From Armatimonadota bacterium (lineage in GTDB: Bacteria; Armatimonadota; JAAZEB01): 47,420 nucleotides of DNA. Below, one piece after another: positions 17,218-26,092 of this stretch (its first letter is position 1; every line of letters starts with the position of its first letter). A model generated the notes under the pieces. The model did no database searches. It saw only the letters and a list, made by a program, of their open reading frames with translations, and was not told the DNA's origin. The stretch covers positions 1 through 47,420 of the forward strand of contig JAAZEM010000055.1 in the NCBI GenBank assembly GCA_012512265.1. Reading direction: 5' to 3'. The translations under genes were made by a program, and so were the position numbers.

Positions 17218-18003
17218 TCACCCGCCAGGGCCGATCACTTCGACGCGCGTGCCAATCGGCGTCATCTGATACAGCAGGCTCGCATCATGCCGCGTCAAGC
17301 GGTTGCATCCGGCGGATGCGGGCCGGCCCAGGTGCGCATACAAATTGCGGCTAGTCGCATGGATGAAGTGCCCGCCGTGATAGCGGATCGCGTAGGGCAT
17401 TGGCACATCGAAGAGCTGCGACCAGTGCATCTTCCTCTTCTCAAGCACGCGGTAGACGCCGGCGTGGTCGTGAGGCGCCGCCGGATGCCGGTTCCGCGGT
17501 TGCCACGAGTACCTCGCCGAGGAGCTGGAGAGGAAGGCGTGGGTGATCCGCCCGTCGCGTTGCACGTACAGTCGCTGCCGCCGCGGCAGGTGCAAGTCCA
17601 GGTAGATGCCGTTCTTCATCCGGTGCTCCATCACCGCCGGACGGAAATGGTAGCGGCGCATATCGGTGGCGACGAGCTGCCCGCGCGCGTCGTAACCCTT
17701 CACCTTGATCGTCAGCTCCACGGCATCGATCCATGGCACGCGCCACGGCGCCGTGCCGCGAGATGCGGGCGCGCTCTCCGCGATGATCGTGGTGAATGTG
17801 CCACGCGAGTTCGTGCCCAGGGGCGTCCGCTCGCCGGTGGCCACCACGCTGATGCCCTTCAGCCCCGTCGCTTTCCAGGTGATCCGGTAGAGCTCGCCCT
17901 CCAGGAGCCCGGAGCGAGCGGGCCCGGTGATTGAGAGTGATTGGGCATGGCCGAGCGCCGGCCACGCCAGGAGTACCGCGATAACCAGCGCTTTTCGTAT
18001 CAT
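17218..18003 (-). CDS. L,D-transpeptidase (YkuD domain), exported
   Basis: 261 residues from ATG 18003, after gtccgaggg. A signal peptide ending near GHAQS predicts export. An Ig-like domain (about 25-115) precedes the catalytic YkuD domain, whose motif HFIHATSRNLYAHLGRPASAGCNR places the nucleophile at Cys233 with the expected His and Arg. These enzymes form 3-3 peptidoglycan cross-links or attach proteins to peptidoglycan in the periplasm. It converges on the cis-prenyltransferase gene; both concern the envelope but they are on opposite strands. Confidence 0.88.
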   Translation of the reverse strand: MIRKALVIAVLLAWPALGHAQSLSITGPARSGLLEGELYRITWKATGLKGISVVATGERTPLGTNSRGTFTTIIAESAPASRGTAPWRVPWIDAVELTIKVKGYDARGQLVATDMRRYHFRPAVMEHRMKNGIYLDLHLPRRQRLYVQRDGRITHAFLSSSSARYSWQPRNRHPAAPHDHAGVYRVLEKRKMHWSQLFDVPMPYAIRYHGGHFIHATSRNLYAHLGRPASAGCNRLTRHDASLLYQMTPIGTRVEVIGPGG

Positions 18004-18353
18004 GATGTTCCCTCGGACTGGTATACCTCGCCCCGGGGACCCCGAAACGAGGGGGATGGGAGGAGTTCCTGCGCGATGCCCGAACAAAAGGATAATACCG
18101 AGGGGGAGTGGAGAGGCCCCCGTGGCAACGCCTGACGAGTCGCGGCGACTAAGCCCGGCACCGGCCCGAGGCGCTGTCGACGCCGCGGACTGCCTGTAGG
18201 ATCGGGAAGCTGGACTCGTCTGGCGGCCGCCATCGGCAACGGTTTTCGCGAGCCATCCTTCGGAGCCCGCGCTGGCTTCCCGAGTTCGGCGCGCAGCCGG
18301 GAGGCTCGCCTCCGGCGGTTTGGCCATGTTCGTCGAAGCAAAGGAGGGGAACC
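18004..18353. other. 350-bp divergent intergenic region
   Basis: Between the transpeptidase (minus) and the acetyltransferase (plus). It must contain both promoters, but I find no box pair with good spacing; gataat at 18091-18096 is the only AT-rich candidate. The translations here are arginine-rich and not coding-like. The acetyltransferase has a strong ribosome site (aaaggagggg) at its end. Confidence 0.5.
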
Positions 18354-18905
18354 ATGCCGCAAGACCTGCGCAGGCAAGCCCTTGCCTCGGTGCTCCCGCA
18401 GGATTACCGTCTCGATCGCCTCGGCGTCACCATCCGGGCTGCTGAGCCTTCGGATCTACCGACCATCTCCTGCCTCCGTTCGGATGAGCCAGAGCGTGCG
18501 CGCCGGCGCCTGGACTCTCAGGAGTCGGGGCACGTTCTTTATCTCCTCGCGCTCATCAACAATCTGCCGGTCGGCACTGCGCTCCTGCACTGGCAGAGCA
18601 TCACGCGTGTGCCGGTGGGCGCCAGCGTGTCCGATCTCTACGTGATCCCGCAGCTTCGCGGCCTCGGCATCGGCACGCAGTTGCTCAAAACGAGTGAGGC
18701 ACTCGCCCGGGCCGCTGGCCTGCATCAGATCTCACTCGCCGTGAACCCGACCGAGAACCGTCGGGTTCGTCACTACTACGAGCGCCTCGGCTATCGCGAT
18801 CCTGGAGGGCAGACCTACCTCAACGCCACGTACACCCGCGTCGATGAGAACGGCAACGAGTACGTCTTTGAGGATTGGGTTGTGGACATGGTGAAACGTC
18901 TCTAG
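18354..18905 (+). CDS. GNAT-family N-acetyltransferase
   Basis: 183 residues, with ATG after aaaggaggggaacc. The acetyl-CoA-binding motif A is VIPQLRGLGIGTQLL, followed by the usual NxxAxRxYExLGY-like segment NPTENRRVRHYYERLGY. It transfers an acetyl group from acetyl-CoA to an amine, but the substrate is unknown. About 45 residues precede the core fold. The OsmC-family gene follows 76 bp downstream on the same strand. Confidence 0.88.
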   Translation: MPQDLRRQALASVLPQDYRLDRLGVTIRAAEPSDLPTISCLRSDEPERARRRLDSQESGHVLYLLALINNLPVGTALLHWQSITRVPVGASVSDLYVIPQLRGLGIGTQLLKTSEALARAAGLHQISLAVNPTENRRVRHYYERLGYRDPGGQTYLNATYTRVDENGNEYVFEDWVVDMVKRL

Positions 18906-18981
18906 ACCGTCACCGGCAGGAGGGGCCTCACCACGATGGCCACGAGGCCCCCGGGACAGCAAGCGAACGGAGGGCAGGCGG

Positions 18982-19398
18982 ATGGAAGCTTCGGTGGTGT
19001 GGGACCACGGTCTCTCCTTCACGGGGACGGCCGGCAGTGGGTTTGAGGTGGCTCTGGGAGGAGCGCGCGAGGCGGGGGGCGACGAGGATGGGTTTCGCCC
19101 GCTGGAGCTGATGCTCATCTCGCTGGCCGGATGCACCGCGATGGATGTGATCCTGATCCTCAAGAAGCAACGGCAAGCAGTGACGGGGCTGGAGGTGAAG
19201 GTTCACGCGGAACGCGCCGCCGAACACCCGAAGGTCTTCACCGCGATAGAGGTGGAGTACATCGTGCGCGGGCGCGATATCAAGGAGGCTGGTCTGGAGA
19301 AGGCTATCGAGCTCTCGGAGACCCGGTACTGCTCGGCGCAGGCGATGCTGGCGAAGGTGGTGCCGATCCGGCACAAGTATCGAATCATTGATGAGTGA
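18982..19398 (+). CDS. OsmC/Ohr-family peroxiredoxin-like protein
   Basis: 138 residues. The two OsmC cysteines are in place: AGCTAMDVILIL at about residue 51 and ETRYCSAQAML near 115. They form the peroxidatic pair that reduces organic hydroperoxides in this family. Length and order (PLELMLISLAGC early, central beta sheet) match short OsmC members such as YhfA. The protein is cytoplasmic. A ferredoxin gene converges from the other side, separated by a double hairpin. Confidence 0.9.
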   Translation: MEASVVWDHGLSFTGTAGSGFEVALGGAREAGGDEDGFRPLELMLISLAGCTAMDVILILKKQRQAVTGLEVKVHAERAAEHPKVFTAIEVEYIVRGRDIKEAGLEKAIELSETRYCSAQAMLAKVVPIRHKYRIIDE

Positions 19399-19474
19399 TG
19401 CCCGCAAGGCGATCCGGCGAGGGCGCTCGCGCCTGGCGCCATCGGCCCGCGCGTAGCGCCCTTGCCGGGGCATC
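19397..19474. terminator. Nested palindrome between convergent osmC-like and ferredoxin genes
   Basis: Inner arms agggcgct (19420-19427) and agcgccct (19455-19462) are exact complements. Outer arms gatgccc (19397-19403) and gggcatc (19468-19474) also pair. It overlaps the last bases of the plus-strand gene and ends 13 bp before the minus-strand stop, which fits a bidirectional transcript end. Confidence 0.5.
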
Positions 19475-19487
19475 TTTCGTGGCGTTG

Positions 19488-19661
19488 TTACTGCTGCGAA
19501 ATGGCATCGACCGGGCACTCAGAAACGCAGGTGCCACAGTCGGTGCATATCTCCGGGTCGATGACGTAGCTGTCGGTGCCTTCGGAGATCGCCTCTTCCG
19601 GGCAGACTTCCGCGCACGCCCCGCAGGAGGTGCATCGATCCGCATCGATCACGTGTGGCAT
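19488..19661 (-). CDS. Small 2[4Fe-4S] ferredoxin
   Basis: 57 residues, ATG 19661 after cccgagaggag. Two complete cluster motifs are present: CTSCGACAEVCP (from Cys10) and CTDCGTCVSECP (from Cys39). Eight cysteines in the C-x2-C-x2-C-x3-CP pattern bind two [4Fe-4S] clusters. It is the size of clostridial-type ferredoxins and would carry low-potential electrons in the cytoplasm. No partner oxidoreductase is adjacent, so its role in the cell is open. Confidence 0.95.
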   Translation of the reverse strand: MPHVIDADRCTSCGACAEVCPEEAISEGTDSYVIDPEICTDCGTCVSECPVDAISQQ

Positions 19662-19823
19662 TTGGGAACTCCTCTCGGGTGGTGATCCCGGGAATCCGGG
19701 CCGGAAAGCGAAGGCGCCTCCGGGTATGCGCCTCTCCCTCGTTGGCCGTTCCGGCCCGCACTCCCATTGTTGTGGATTGCTGTTCGCGTTCGGTTGCGCG
19801 TCTACCTGCCAACCGCTCTGTGA

Positions 19824-21044
19824 CTACCCGCCGCTGGCAAGCAGCCACTTCATCCAGGCGTAGATGCTATCTGCCATCTGGCGGTAGCCGGCCGGAGCCG
19901 GGTGAACGCCATTGTTCAGGCGAACGATCTTCACGGTGGAACGCGCGTTGGCGGGCACCTCGGCGGAGGGATAGTTGCGCGCCGCATCCAAGTTCACGTA
20001 CGCAGGGATGAGGAAGAGTCGCTCTTTCTCCCGGCCTCCATACTTCTCCATCATGCGCTCGACCATGCGGTGCTGGTTGCGCCGGTACTGCCAGCGCGTC
20101 TGCCCGCACTTGTAGCTGGCGCCAAAGGCGTCTTGTGAAGCCGCGGGGGGCACCAGCAGGACCAGGCCGATGCGGATGTCAGCTCCGGCTGCGCGAATCC
20201 CCGCGATCATCGTATCGGCGTACCCGAGCACCGTTTCTATCCTCGTTTCGATCTCCTCTTCGGTGGCGTTGAAGATGTCGTTGCATCCCAGGGCGATCGT
20301 GACGATATCCGGGTTCTTTCCGTCGCAGTGCTCGCGGACGTAGCGGGCGAAGTCGTAGCGCGGCTTGCCATCGGCGAGAAACATGAAGGGGCTGCCCTGC
20401 TTTAGGCGGTCGCCGGCATCCGAGGGGGGCGCGTAGTGCGTCACGAAGCGCTGGTAGGTCCATCCGCCGTAGCCCTCATGGCGGCACTCGGGATTGTCGG
20501 GATACGGCTGGCGCGTGCCGAGGAGCGTCAGGCGCGGGTTGCCGGCCTCCTTGCAGAGGTTGAGCAGCTCCGCGGGATAGATCGATGCGTTCGTCAGGCT
20601 ATCGCCGATGCAGAGGAGACGCACCTCCCGGCCTTGGCCCGCGTCTGCGGGGACGACGCGCACGGTGGTCTTCCCCGAAGCGATGCGCTGTCCCTCGGCA
20701 TCGTAAACATCCAGAGTCAGCGAGTGCGCACCGATGTCTTCTGCCTGGGGCACGAAGGTCCAGCGCTCCTCCTGCTGCATCCCCTTGCTGCAGGTGACAT
20801 CGAATAGGAAGTTGCGCCAGTTTGGGACGAGAACGACATTATCGAAATAGAGGTTCGCCTCCTGGCCCACGACGGCATAGATCTCCTGTGGCAGGATCAG
20901 CCGGCAGCGGTTGGTGTTCGCCTCTGGCTTCGCGGGCGCGCTGGCACTGAACCCGGGTCGCGAGGCGAGCCACATGCCTGCGCCAAAGGCGGCCAGTGTG
21001 GCGAGCAGGCCGCTGGTCGTGCGGTGGTGCATCTTCAACTTCAT
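19824..21044 (-). CDS. SGNH/GDSL-family hydrolase, exported
   Basis: 406 residues. An N-terminal signal or anchor helix (about 9-30) precedes a beta-rich domain (about 45-132) and the SGNH domain. Nucleophile Ser149 lies in CIGDSLTNA, the block II Gly in GYGGW, block III Asn in ALGCNDIF, and the catalytic His381 in NGVHPAPAGY. The acidic residue usually three positions before that His is Asn378 here, which is uncommon but known in the superfamily. Likely an extracytoplasmic esterase acting on acyl or acetyl groups of a glycan. The start follows a run of gaggaggctcat. Confidence 0.86.
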   Translation of the reverse strand: MKLKMHHRTTSGLLATLAAFGAGMWLASRPGFSASAPAKPEANTNRCRLILPQEIYAVVGQEANLYFDNVVLVPNWRNFLFDVTCSKGMQQEERWTFVPQAEDIGAHSLTLDVYDAEGQRIASGKTTVRVVPADAGQGREVRLLCIGDSLTNASIYPAELLNLCKEAGNPRLTLLGTRQPYPDNPECRHEGYGGWTYQRFVTHYAPPSDAGDRLKQGSPFMFLADGKPRYDFARYVREHCDGKNPDIVTIALGCNDIFNATEEEIETRIETVLGYADTMIAGIRAAGADIRIGLVLLVPPAASQDAFGASYKCGQTRWQYRRNQHRMVERMMEKYGGREKERLFLIPAYVNLDAARNYPSAEVPANARSTVKIVRLNNGVHPAPAGYRQMADSIYAWMKWLLASGG

Positions 21045-21197
21045 AGGTATGAGCCTCCTCGCGCCTATCTTCGCACTTCACGACAGGATTCCTGGCACTG
21101 CCGGGCAAACGATTCACACGCGCTTGTGACCAGATCCGCGGGAAGATCCCCATGAGGGCGTCTACCACTCTCGCCCGTGCCGTTGCCAAGGAGCCGT

Positions 21198-22184
21198 ATG
21201 CAGTGTGCGCTAGACTCGATGGGGCAGGAAGTGCTCGCCTGGGATGCCGTCCGAGACGCCCGCCATACCTGCCCTGGGTGTGCGCAGGAGGTGGTGCTTA
21301 AGGCCGGCCCCGTGGTAGTCGAGCACTTTGCCCACCGGCCGGGTGCGGCCTGCCCGCTCTCGTTGGGCGAGAGCGAGCGGCACCGGCAGATGAAGAAGCA
21401 GATGGGCCTGCTGTTGCGCGGGATGGGGTGCGAGCTCCGCTGCGAGGTTGCCGTTTCTGCCGAGCATCGGGCCGATCTGTTGGTGAATGGGCGCTTTGCC
21501 GTTGAGTGTCAGGAAAGCCCGATCGGAATTGCGGAGATGCGCCAGCGCACCCTGGACTACACGTGCCTCCGCCTTCCCGTGCTATGGGTTTGGGATCTCT
21601 CCCGTCTCTGCCCGGGGAGCGGGGCGGAGCACTTCCGCGACCTGGACGAGACGCGCGAGTACCGCGTGCCCGCTGAGATCCGCGACTGGCATCGCGAGAG
21701 CTACGGGCGCGTCTACGTGCTGGATGCCGGGGGCGAGCTGAGGGCGTGCCACCTGACCCCCGCCGCGCCACGTCTCACGGATGGCGGGCCACAGGGAGCG
21801 TGGCGTGACTACACCCCGAGGGCGCTGCGCCGTCTCGATCTCCACGCCTGCGGCACGCGCATCCACGGCTTTGCCGGCGCCGGGGGCCGCTTGCTTATCG
21901 CTTCGTTCGGTGAGCCCGTATGGTGGAAAGCGCCGGAGGGCCGGCGCCCGCGCGCCGGCTACATCGCGATCCTGCGAATGGGTCCCTTCCACCGCATCGA
22001 ATGCATGCCGGAACCACCCGCGCGCACGCCGCCCGGAACCGAGCTTCTCCGGCTTATCCCCACGGTGGATATGATCGGTGCGCGTGACCGCCTGCGCCGG
22101 CGCTTCGCCCACCGCTTCGTGGGCGGGATCGAGGCCTATAACCTCACGCCCGAGGAAGCCGAGGAACTCCTGCGCGAGGGGTGA
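21198..22184 (+). CDS. CoiA-like competence nuclease family protein
   Basis: 328 residues from ATG 21198, which has aaggag 5 bp upstream. The N-terminus has a probable zinc site (Cys25-x2-Cys28, His43/His46, Cys52). Then follow the Glu-x-His-x3-Lys helix (ESERHRQMKK) and a restriction-nuclease-like core with Asp93 and Glu103-x-Gln105 (HRADLLVNGRFAVECQES). This is the order seen in CoiA, which is needed for DNA uptake and recombination during transformation. The last two thirds (about 150-328) do not resemble CoiA and are unassigned. No other competence gene is close. Confidence 0.78.
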   Translation: MQCALDSMGQEVLAWDAVRDARHTCPGCAQEVVLKAGPVVVEHFAHRPGAACPLSLGESERHRQMKKQMGLLLRGMGCELRCEVAVSAEHRADLLVNGRFAVECQESPIGIAEMRQRTLDYTCLRLPVLWVWDLSRLCPGSGAEHFRDLDETREYRVPAEIRDWHRESYGRVYVLDAGGELRACHLTPAAPRLTDGGPQGAWRDYTPRALRRLDLHACGTRIHGFAGAGGRLLIASFGEPVWWKAPEGRRPRAGYIAILRMGPFHRIECMPEPPARTPPGTELLRLIPTVDMIGARDRLRRRFAHRFVGGIEAYNLTPEEAEELLREG

Positions 22185-22287
22185 GAGGGGGATGCGAGAC
22201 GCAAGCCAGCGCGCGGAGCTGGTCATGTCCCTGGGTCTTTTCGGGCCATTCCCGCGCCACGCGCCCGTGGCTGCGTCTCGCACCCTC
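22185..22287. terminator. Nested palindrome between convergent genes
   Basis: tgcgagacgca (22193-22203) and tgcgtctcgca (22272-22282) are exact complements, flanked by gaggg (22185-22189) and ccctc (22283-22287). A small hairpin ccagc/gctgg sits at the left of the loop. It occupies nearly the whole gap between the CoiA-like gene and the isomerase gene, as expected for a bidirectional terminator. Confidence 0.55.
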
Positions 22288-22292
22288 GCAGA

Positions 22293-23090
22293 TCACATCT
22301 GCATGATCTTCCGGATCGCCTCGGCTTGAGACTCCAGCGAAGCGATGGAGGGGGCCACCTCGGAGATCAGGGCGCCGTCATAGCCGATTTTGCGGAGCTC
22401 GGCCATCACTGCGGGGAAATCGACGTCGCCTTCGAGGAGCGGCGTCCACTGGTAGCCCTGGCGCTTGAAGTCCTTGAAGTGGACCTTCATCAGGTGCTTG
22501 CCGCAGATGCGCACCCAGTGCTCGGGGTAGCCGAAGATCGTCATGTTGCCCGTATCGAAGAAGAGGCCAACGCGGGGGCTGGCTACCTCGTCGCAGAAGC
22601 GGGCGAACTCCATCGGGCTGAGGAGAAACTTGTTCCAAACGTACTCGATGGCGACGTTGACGCCGATCTCCTCCGCAAAGGGCGCCAGCTTCTGCATCGA
22701 CTGCAGGGCGTTGGCATACGCCTCGTTGTAGTACAGCTGCGGAGTGAGCGCGCCCAGCGTGAGGAGCATCGTGTCGATCCCCATCGCCTTGGCAATCCCA
22801 AGCGCGCGCTTGACCGTCTCCAGACTCTGCTCGCGAACGGCCGCGTCGTTGGTCATCAGATCCTTGGGGGCCTTGCGGAACGACGGGCAGATGCTTGCCA
22901 GCTCCAGGCCCTCATCGGCCGCCTGGCGGGCCATCTGTGCCAGCTTCGACTCCGGCGTCTCGAGGGTGATATCCCACTCATCTCGGATCACCAGCTCGAT
23001 CGCCTCGTAGCCAGCGGCTTTCGCCTGCTTCAGCGTCTCCGTATAGCTCCAATCGGCGGGAGTGATGATACAGCTCAGACCGACTTTCAT
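22293..23090 (-). CDS. Sugar phosphate isomerase/epimerase (xylose isomerase-like TIM barrel)
   Basis: 265 residues, ATG after gaggagaagag. The pattern is that of AP-endonuclease-family-2/xylose-isomerase-like barrels: EAIELVIRDEW early, VNVAIEYVWNKFLLSP with a metal-ligand Glu, LFFDTGNMTIFGYPEHW with Asp, KVHFKDFKRQG with His and Asp, and a final ALISEVAPS Glu. These enzymes bind a divalent metal and isomerise or epimerise ketoses in the cytoplasm. The neighbours do not indicate a specific sugar; the KdgK-type kinase at 38563 may belong to the same catabolic theme. Confidence 0.87.
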   Translation of the reverse strand: MKVGLSCIITPADWSYTETLKQAKAAGYEAIELVIRDEWDITLETPESKLAQMARQAADEGLELASICPSFRKAPKDLMTNDAAVREQSLETVKRALGIAKAMGIDTMLLTLGALTPQLYYNEAYANALQSMQKLAPFAEEIGVNVAIEYVWNKFLLSPMEFARFCDEVASPRVGLFFDTGNMTIFGYPEHWVRICGKHLMKVHFKDFKRQGYQWTPLLEGDVDFPAVMAELRKIGYDGALISEVAPSIASLESQAEAIRKIMQM

Positions 23091-23316
23091 CTCTTCTCCT
23101 CCTTCACGGTGGCAGAGCGTCCACCTGTGGAGAGCAGCGCCCGCGCGACCAGGCGCCGGACGGGATACAGATGCCTCCTGAACGCGCCTACGCCTTGGGA
23201 ACGGGCGCTTGCCGGATGCATCCTGACTACGGGGTAGTTCGCCGTGAGGCTACCCCAGCCCCTTCTGGATGATTTCTGGTTGGCTATCTCGCGCTGGAAC
23301 GAAACGCGTGTTTGCG

Positions 23317-23346
23317 TTGACAGGCGGCGCGGAAGCGAATTATAAT
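23317..23346 (+). promoter_or_regulatory. Promoter (TTGACA-18-TATAAT) for the YhaM-like gene
   Basis: Both boxes are perfect: TTGACA 23317-23322 and TATAAT 23341-23346, with an 18-bp spacer. The ATG at 23379 would have a leader of about 25 nt containing the ribosome site aaggag. Confidence 0.88.
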
Positions 23347-23378
23347 CCTTAAGTAGTAAGGAGTCTATACGCCCGGCT

Positions 23379-24416
23379 ATGGCGCGCAAACGCAAACGTC
23401 CCCTGATTCTGGTACGAGACCTGGTGCCCGGCACTAAGGTGGACTCCCACTTTCTCCTCCGCGGCATCTCGCCTGGCACCGGCAACGGCCCCAGACTGCG
23501 CGCGCGCGTTTGGGACCGCACCGGCGAGGCGTCACTGATCGCTTGGGACTGGGAAGAGGGCCGCGTGCTGACCGACGGGCCCTACCGCGTGGTTGGGAGC
23601 GTTGGGATCTATGCGGGGAGCATGCAGCTGTGTGCCGAGCGCGTGGAGCCCTGCCCTCCAGACACCGACCTCCATGAGCTGCTCCCGACGGCGTCGCGCC
23701 CGGTGGCAGAGATGTGGGAAGAGTTGGAACGGCGATGCGCCGAGTGTGGCAACGTCCATCTGCGCGCGCTCCTGAACCTCTGCCTGGCTGACTCCGCACT
23801 GTGCGACCGCTGGCGGCGGGCGCCGGCCGCTGTGCGTCACCACCATGCCTATGCCGGCGGCCTCCTCGAGCACACGCTCGGCGTGGCCGAGGTTGCCCTC
23901 ATGCTCGCGGCGCGCTTCCCGCGGATCGACCGGGATTTACTTCTGACTGGCGCCCTCCTGCATGACATTGGCAAGGTGGAAGCCTACCGGACCAACGCCC
24001 CACCGGAGATGACGGACCAGGGGGGGCTGTTGGGCCATGTCTATCCCGGCGCACGCATCGTTGACCGCTTCATCGACCGCCTCGAGGGATTTCCATCGGA
24101 GTTGCGCGACCGCGTCCTCCATCTGATCGGGAGCCACCATGGCGAGCGGGCGCATGGCGTCTTCGAGGTGCCCAAGACGCCTGAGGCGATAGTCCTCCAC
24201 TTCGCGGATAACATCGATGCCAAAATGAACGCTGTCCAGATCGCCTGCGAGCAGGCAGGGGGGCAGGCATGGACCGCGCCGGTCCGGTCGCTGGCCGATG
24301 AATGCCTCTTCATCGGAAGCGCGTCCGCCGCGTTTGCCGCCGACGAGGGCATCTCCGAACCGCTGGAGGACTCTTTGGGCAGTGATCTTTTTGCCCACGA
24401 TGATGACGAGGAGTGA
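23379..24416 (+). CDS. OB-fold and HD-domain 3'-5' exoribonuclease, YhaM-like
   Basis: 345 residues. An N-terminal OB-fold (about 12-90; LRARVWDRTGEASLIAWDW) for nucleic-acid binding is followed by a metal-dependent HD domain: HHHAYAGGLLEHTLGV, LLHDIGK, the GSHHGE histidines and HFADNIDAK. This arrangement is that of YhaM/CBF1, which trims RNA 3' ends and DNA. It has its own strong promoter, and the last codons overlap the probable ribosome site of the following sirtuin gene, so the two form an operon. Confidence 0.88.
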   Translation: MARKRKRPLILVRDLVPGTKVDSHFLLRGISPGTGNGPRLRARVWDRTGEASLIAWDWEEGRVLTDGPYRVVGSVGIYAGSMQLCAERVEPCPPDTDLHELLPTASRPVAEMWEELERRCAECGNVHLRALLNLCLADSALCDRWRRAPAAVRHHHAYAGGLLEHTLGVAEVALMLAARFPRIDRDLLLTGALLHDIGKVEAYRTNAPPEMTDQGGLLGHVYPGARIVDRFIDRLEGFPSELRDRVLHLIGSHHGERAHGVFEVPKTPEAIVLHFADNIDAKMNAVQIACEQAGGQAWTAPVRSLADECLFIGSASAAFAADEGISEPLEDSLGSDLFAHDDDEE

Positions 24417-24420
24417 ACGG

Positions 24421-25158
24421 TTGATTCCTGATTCTCTGGTCCAGGCGCTGCGCGCGGCGCGTCGGGTCGCCGTGCTGACGGGCGCCGGGATCTCCGCCGA
24501 GAGCGGCATACCCACCTTTCGCAGCGCCCCGGATGGCCTCTGGTCTCGCTACGACCCGATGGAGTTGGTCTCGATTGATGGGTTCCGGCGAAACCCCAGG
24601 CTGGTATGGGAGTGGCACACCTGGCTGCGCGACCTGGTGAAGGCCGCCGAGCCAAACGCGGCGCACCGCGCGCTCGCGAAGCTGGAGCAGCATGTGCCGC
24701 ATTGCACGGTGATCACGCAGAATATCGACGATCTCCACCAGCGCGCCGGTAGCCGCGAGGTGATCCGCCTGCATGGGGATCTCTTCGAAACGCGTTGCTC
24801 GCGGGAGGGCCGGCTCCTTTCGGAAGCAGAGCTGGATCACACCACGGTGCCGCCGCGCTGCCCTTGCGGGGCGTATGCGCGCCCTGGCGAGGTGTGGTTC
24901 GGCGAGATGCTCCCCCCAGGGGCGCTCGAAGCCGCGGCTGAGGCGATGCGCACGTGTGACCTCTGCCTGGTGGTGGGCACGTCGGCCGTCGTCCAACCAG
25001 CCGCGAGCCTGGTCAACCTGGCCCCGTGCAGCGCGGTCCGGGTGGTGGTCAACCCGGAGCGCACTGACCACGCGAGAAGCGCTGACTATCTTCTCCAGGC
25101 CCCGGCGGGCACGGCGTTGCCCCTGCTCGTAGACGCGGCATTCCCCGATTCGGCCTGA
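24421..25158 (+). CDS. Sir2-family NAD-dependent protein deacylase
   Basis: 245 residues from TTG 24421, with gaggag 7 bp upstream; ATG 24400 or 24403 are alternatives overlapping the previous gene. Sirtuin motifs: GAGISAESGIPTFR, TQNIDDLHQRAG, the catalytic His in LHGD, VWFGEMLP and VVGTSAVVQPA. The zinc region keeps Cys in TRCSREG and RCPCG. In class III enzymes a Tyr-x-x-Arg pair at the LVWEWHTWL position selects succinyl or malonyl groups; here that position reads His-x-x-Leu, so such specificity is not expected. It uses NAD+ to remove acyl groups from lysine in cytoplasmic proteins. Confidence 0.9.
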   Translation: MIPDSLVQALRAARRVAVLTGAGISAESGIPTFRSAPDGLWSRYDPMELVSIDGFRRNPRLVWEWHTWLRDLVKAAEPNAAHRALAKLEQHVPHCTVITQNIDDLHQRAGSREVIRLHGDLFETRCSREGRLLSEAELDHTTVPPRCPCGAYARPGEVWFGEMLPPGALEAAAEAMRTCDLCLVVGTSAVVQPAASLVNLAPCSAVRVVVNPERTDHARSADYLLQAPAGTALPLLVDAAFPDSA

Positions 25159-25200
25159 GAGGGGAGCCCCATCCTTCCCCGGGGCGGGGGAGGCGAGGGG

Positions 25201-25941
25201 CTACGCCTTCTCGAAGAGCGAGTCTGGGAGCCCGGTGTTCACGCGGAAGTTGCTGTAGGTGGTCACGCCGCCCAGCTCGCCATCGCCGTTGTGGACGGTG
25301 ATCCGCGTGGGCAGCCAGATCCCGGGCGCCACCTGCTTTGGATTGAGGTAAGTGAACCGCGCTTTCAGCGAGCCATCCGGGCGGTACAGCTCGCGGCACA
25401 CGAGCACTTTCTTGGCCGGATCCACGTAGAGCAGCGTCTTCTTCGCCCGCTGATCCTGCTGGCGGTAGCGCAGTTCAAAGACCTGGCATGCGGTGTTGTG
25501 GAGCGTCTGCTTGCGCAGGTACTTCGTCGTGTAATCGCGCAGGGCGCTGGGGGCGATGAAGCCGAGTTCCAGCGTCGTCAGGCGGGATTGCGGGCGCGTG
25601 CTGATATCGCGCGTCGAGCGGATCCCGAGCACGGAGGTGTGGATCTGATTGCCATTCACCACCTGCGTGAAGGTGATTCCCACGGCCTTGGCTTCGAAGC
25701 GAAGCTTCCCCGGCTCCTTGAAGCTGCTCTCCATGGTCTTGGCACGATACGCGTCGGCGTAGTCCTTGCCAATCTTCTTCAGCGCGGCGAGATTCGCCTC
25801 GTTCAGCACCGCTGTCGCCTGCAGATCATGGATCCGGGTGTTGACGGACGAAGTGATCGATGGCGCTGCAGTGACCGGGGCAGAAGGGACACCGAACAGG
25901 AGCAGCGCCGCGCAGAGAGCGTATAGAATTAGTCTCATCAT
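25201..25941 (-). CDS. Exported LolA-like outer-membrane lipoprotein carrier-family protein
   Basis: 246 residues from ATG 25941 (ATG 25938 also possible; the ribosome site is weak). A signal peptide ends near PVTAAPS. The mature protein has the half-barrel LolA/LppX pattern: an N-terminal helix (LAALKKIGKDYADAYRAKTMESSFKEPGKLRF), several strands with RKQTLHNTACQVFELRYR, then KTLLYVDPAKKVLVCRELYRPDGSLKARFTY. Such proteins carry lipids or lipoproteins across the periplasm, which would suggest an outer membrane in this organism. The exact ligand is unknown. Confidence 0.72.
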   Translation of the reverse strand: MMRLILYALCAALLLFGVPSAPVTAAPSITSSVNTRIHDLQATAVLNEANLAALKKIGKDYADAYRAKTMESSFKEPGKLRFEAKAVGITFTQVVNGNQIHTSVLGIRSTRDISTRPQSRLTTLELGFIAPSALRDYTTKYLRKQTLHNTACQVFELRYRQQDQRAKKTLLYVDPAKKVLVCRELYRPDGSLKARFTYLNPKQVAPGIWLPTRITVHNGDGELGGVTTYSNFRVNTGLPDSLFEKA

Positions 25942-26092
25942 CCCACATATTCCCAGCCTGGGGCGCGGCTGCGCCACGGCGATACCAGATAGGGGAACCG
26001 CGAGCGCCGTGAGAGTGGGCGCACCGCGCGTTCCCACCTACTTTCAAGATACCTTTTCGTCTCTCACCGCTCCATGCTGGCGGGCGCGTTTC

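Noticed and set aside
22326..23237. 303-codon open frame on the plus strand
   Set aside because: It lies opposite the isomerase gene, whose motifs are unmistakable; the plus-strand translation has no domain and is a high-GC shadow.
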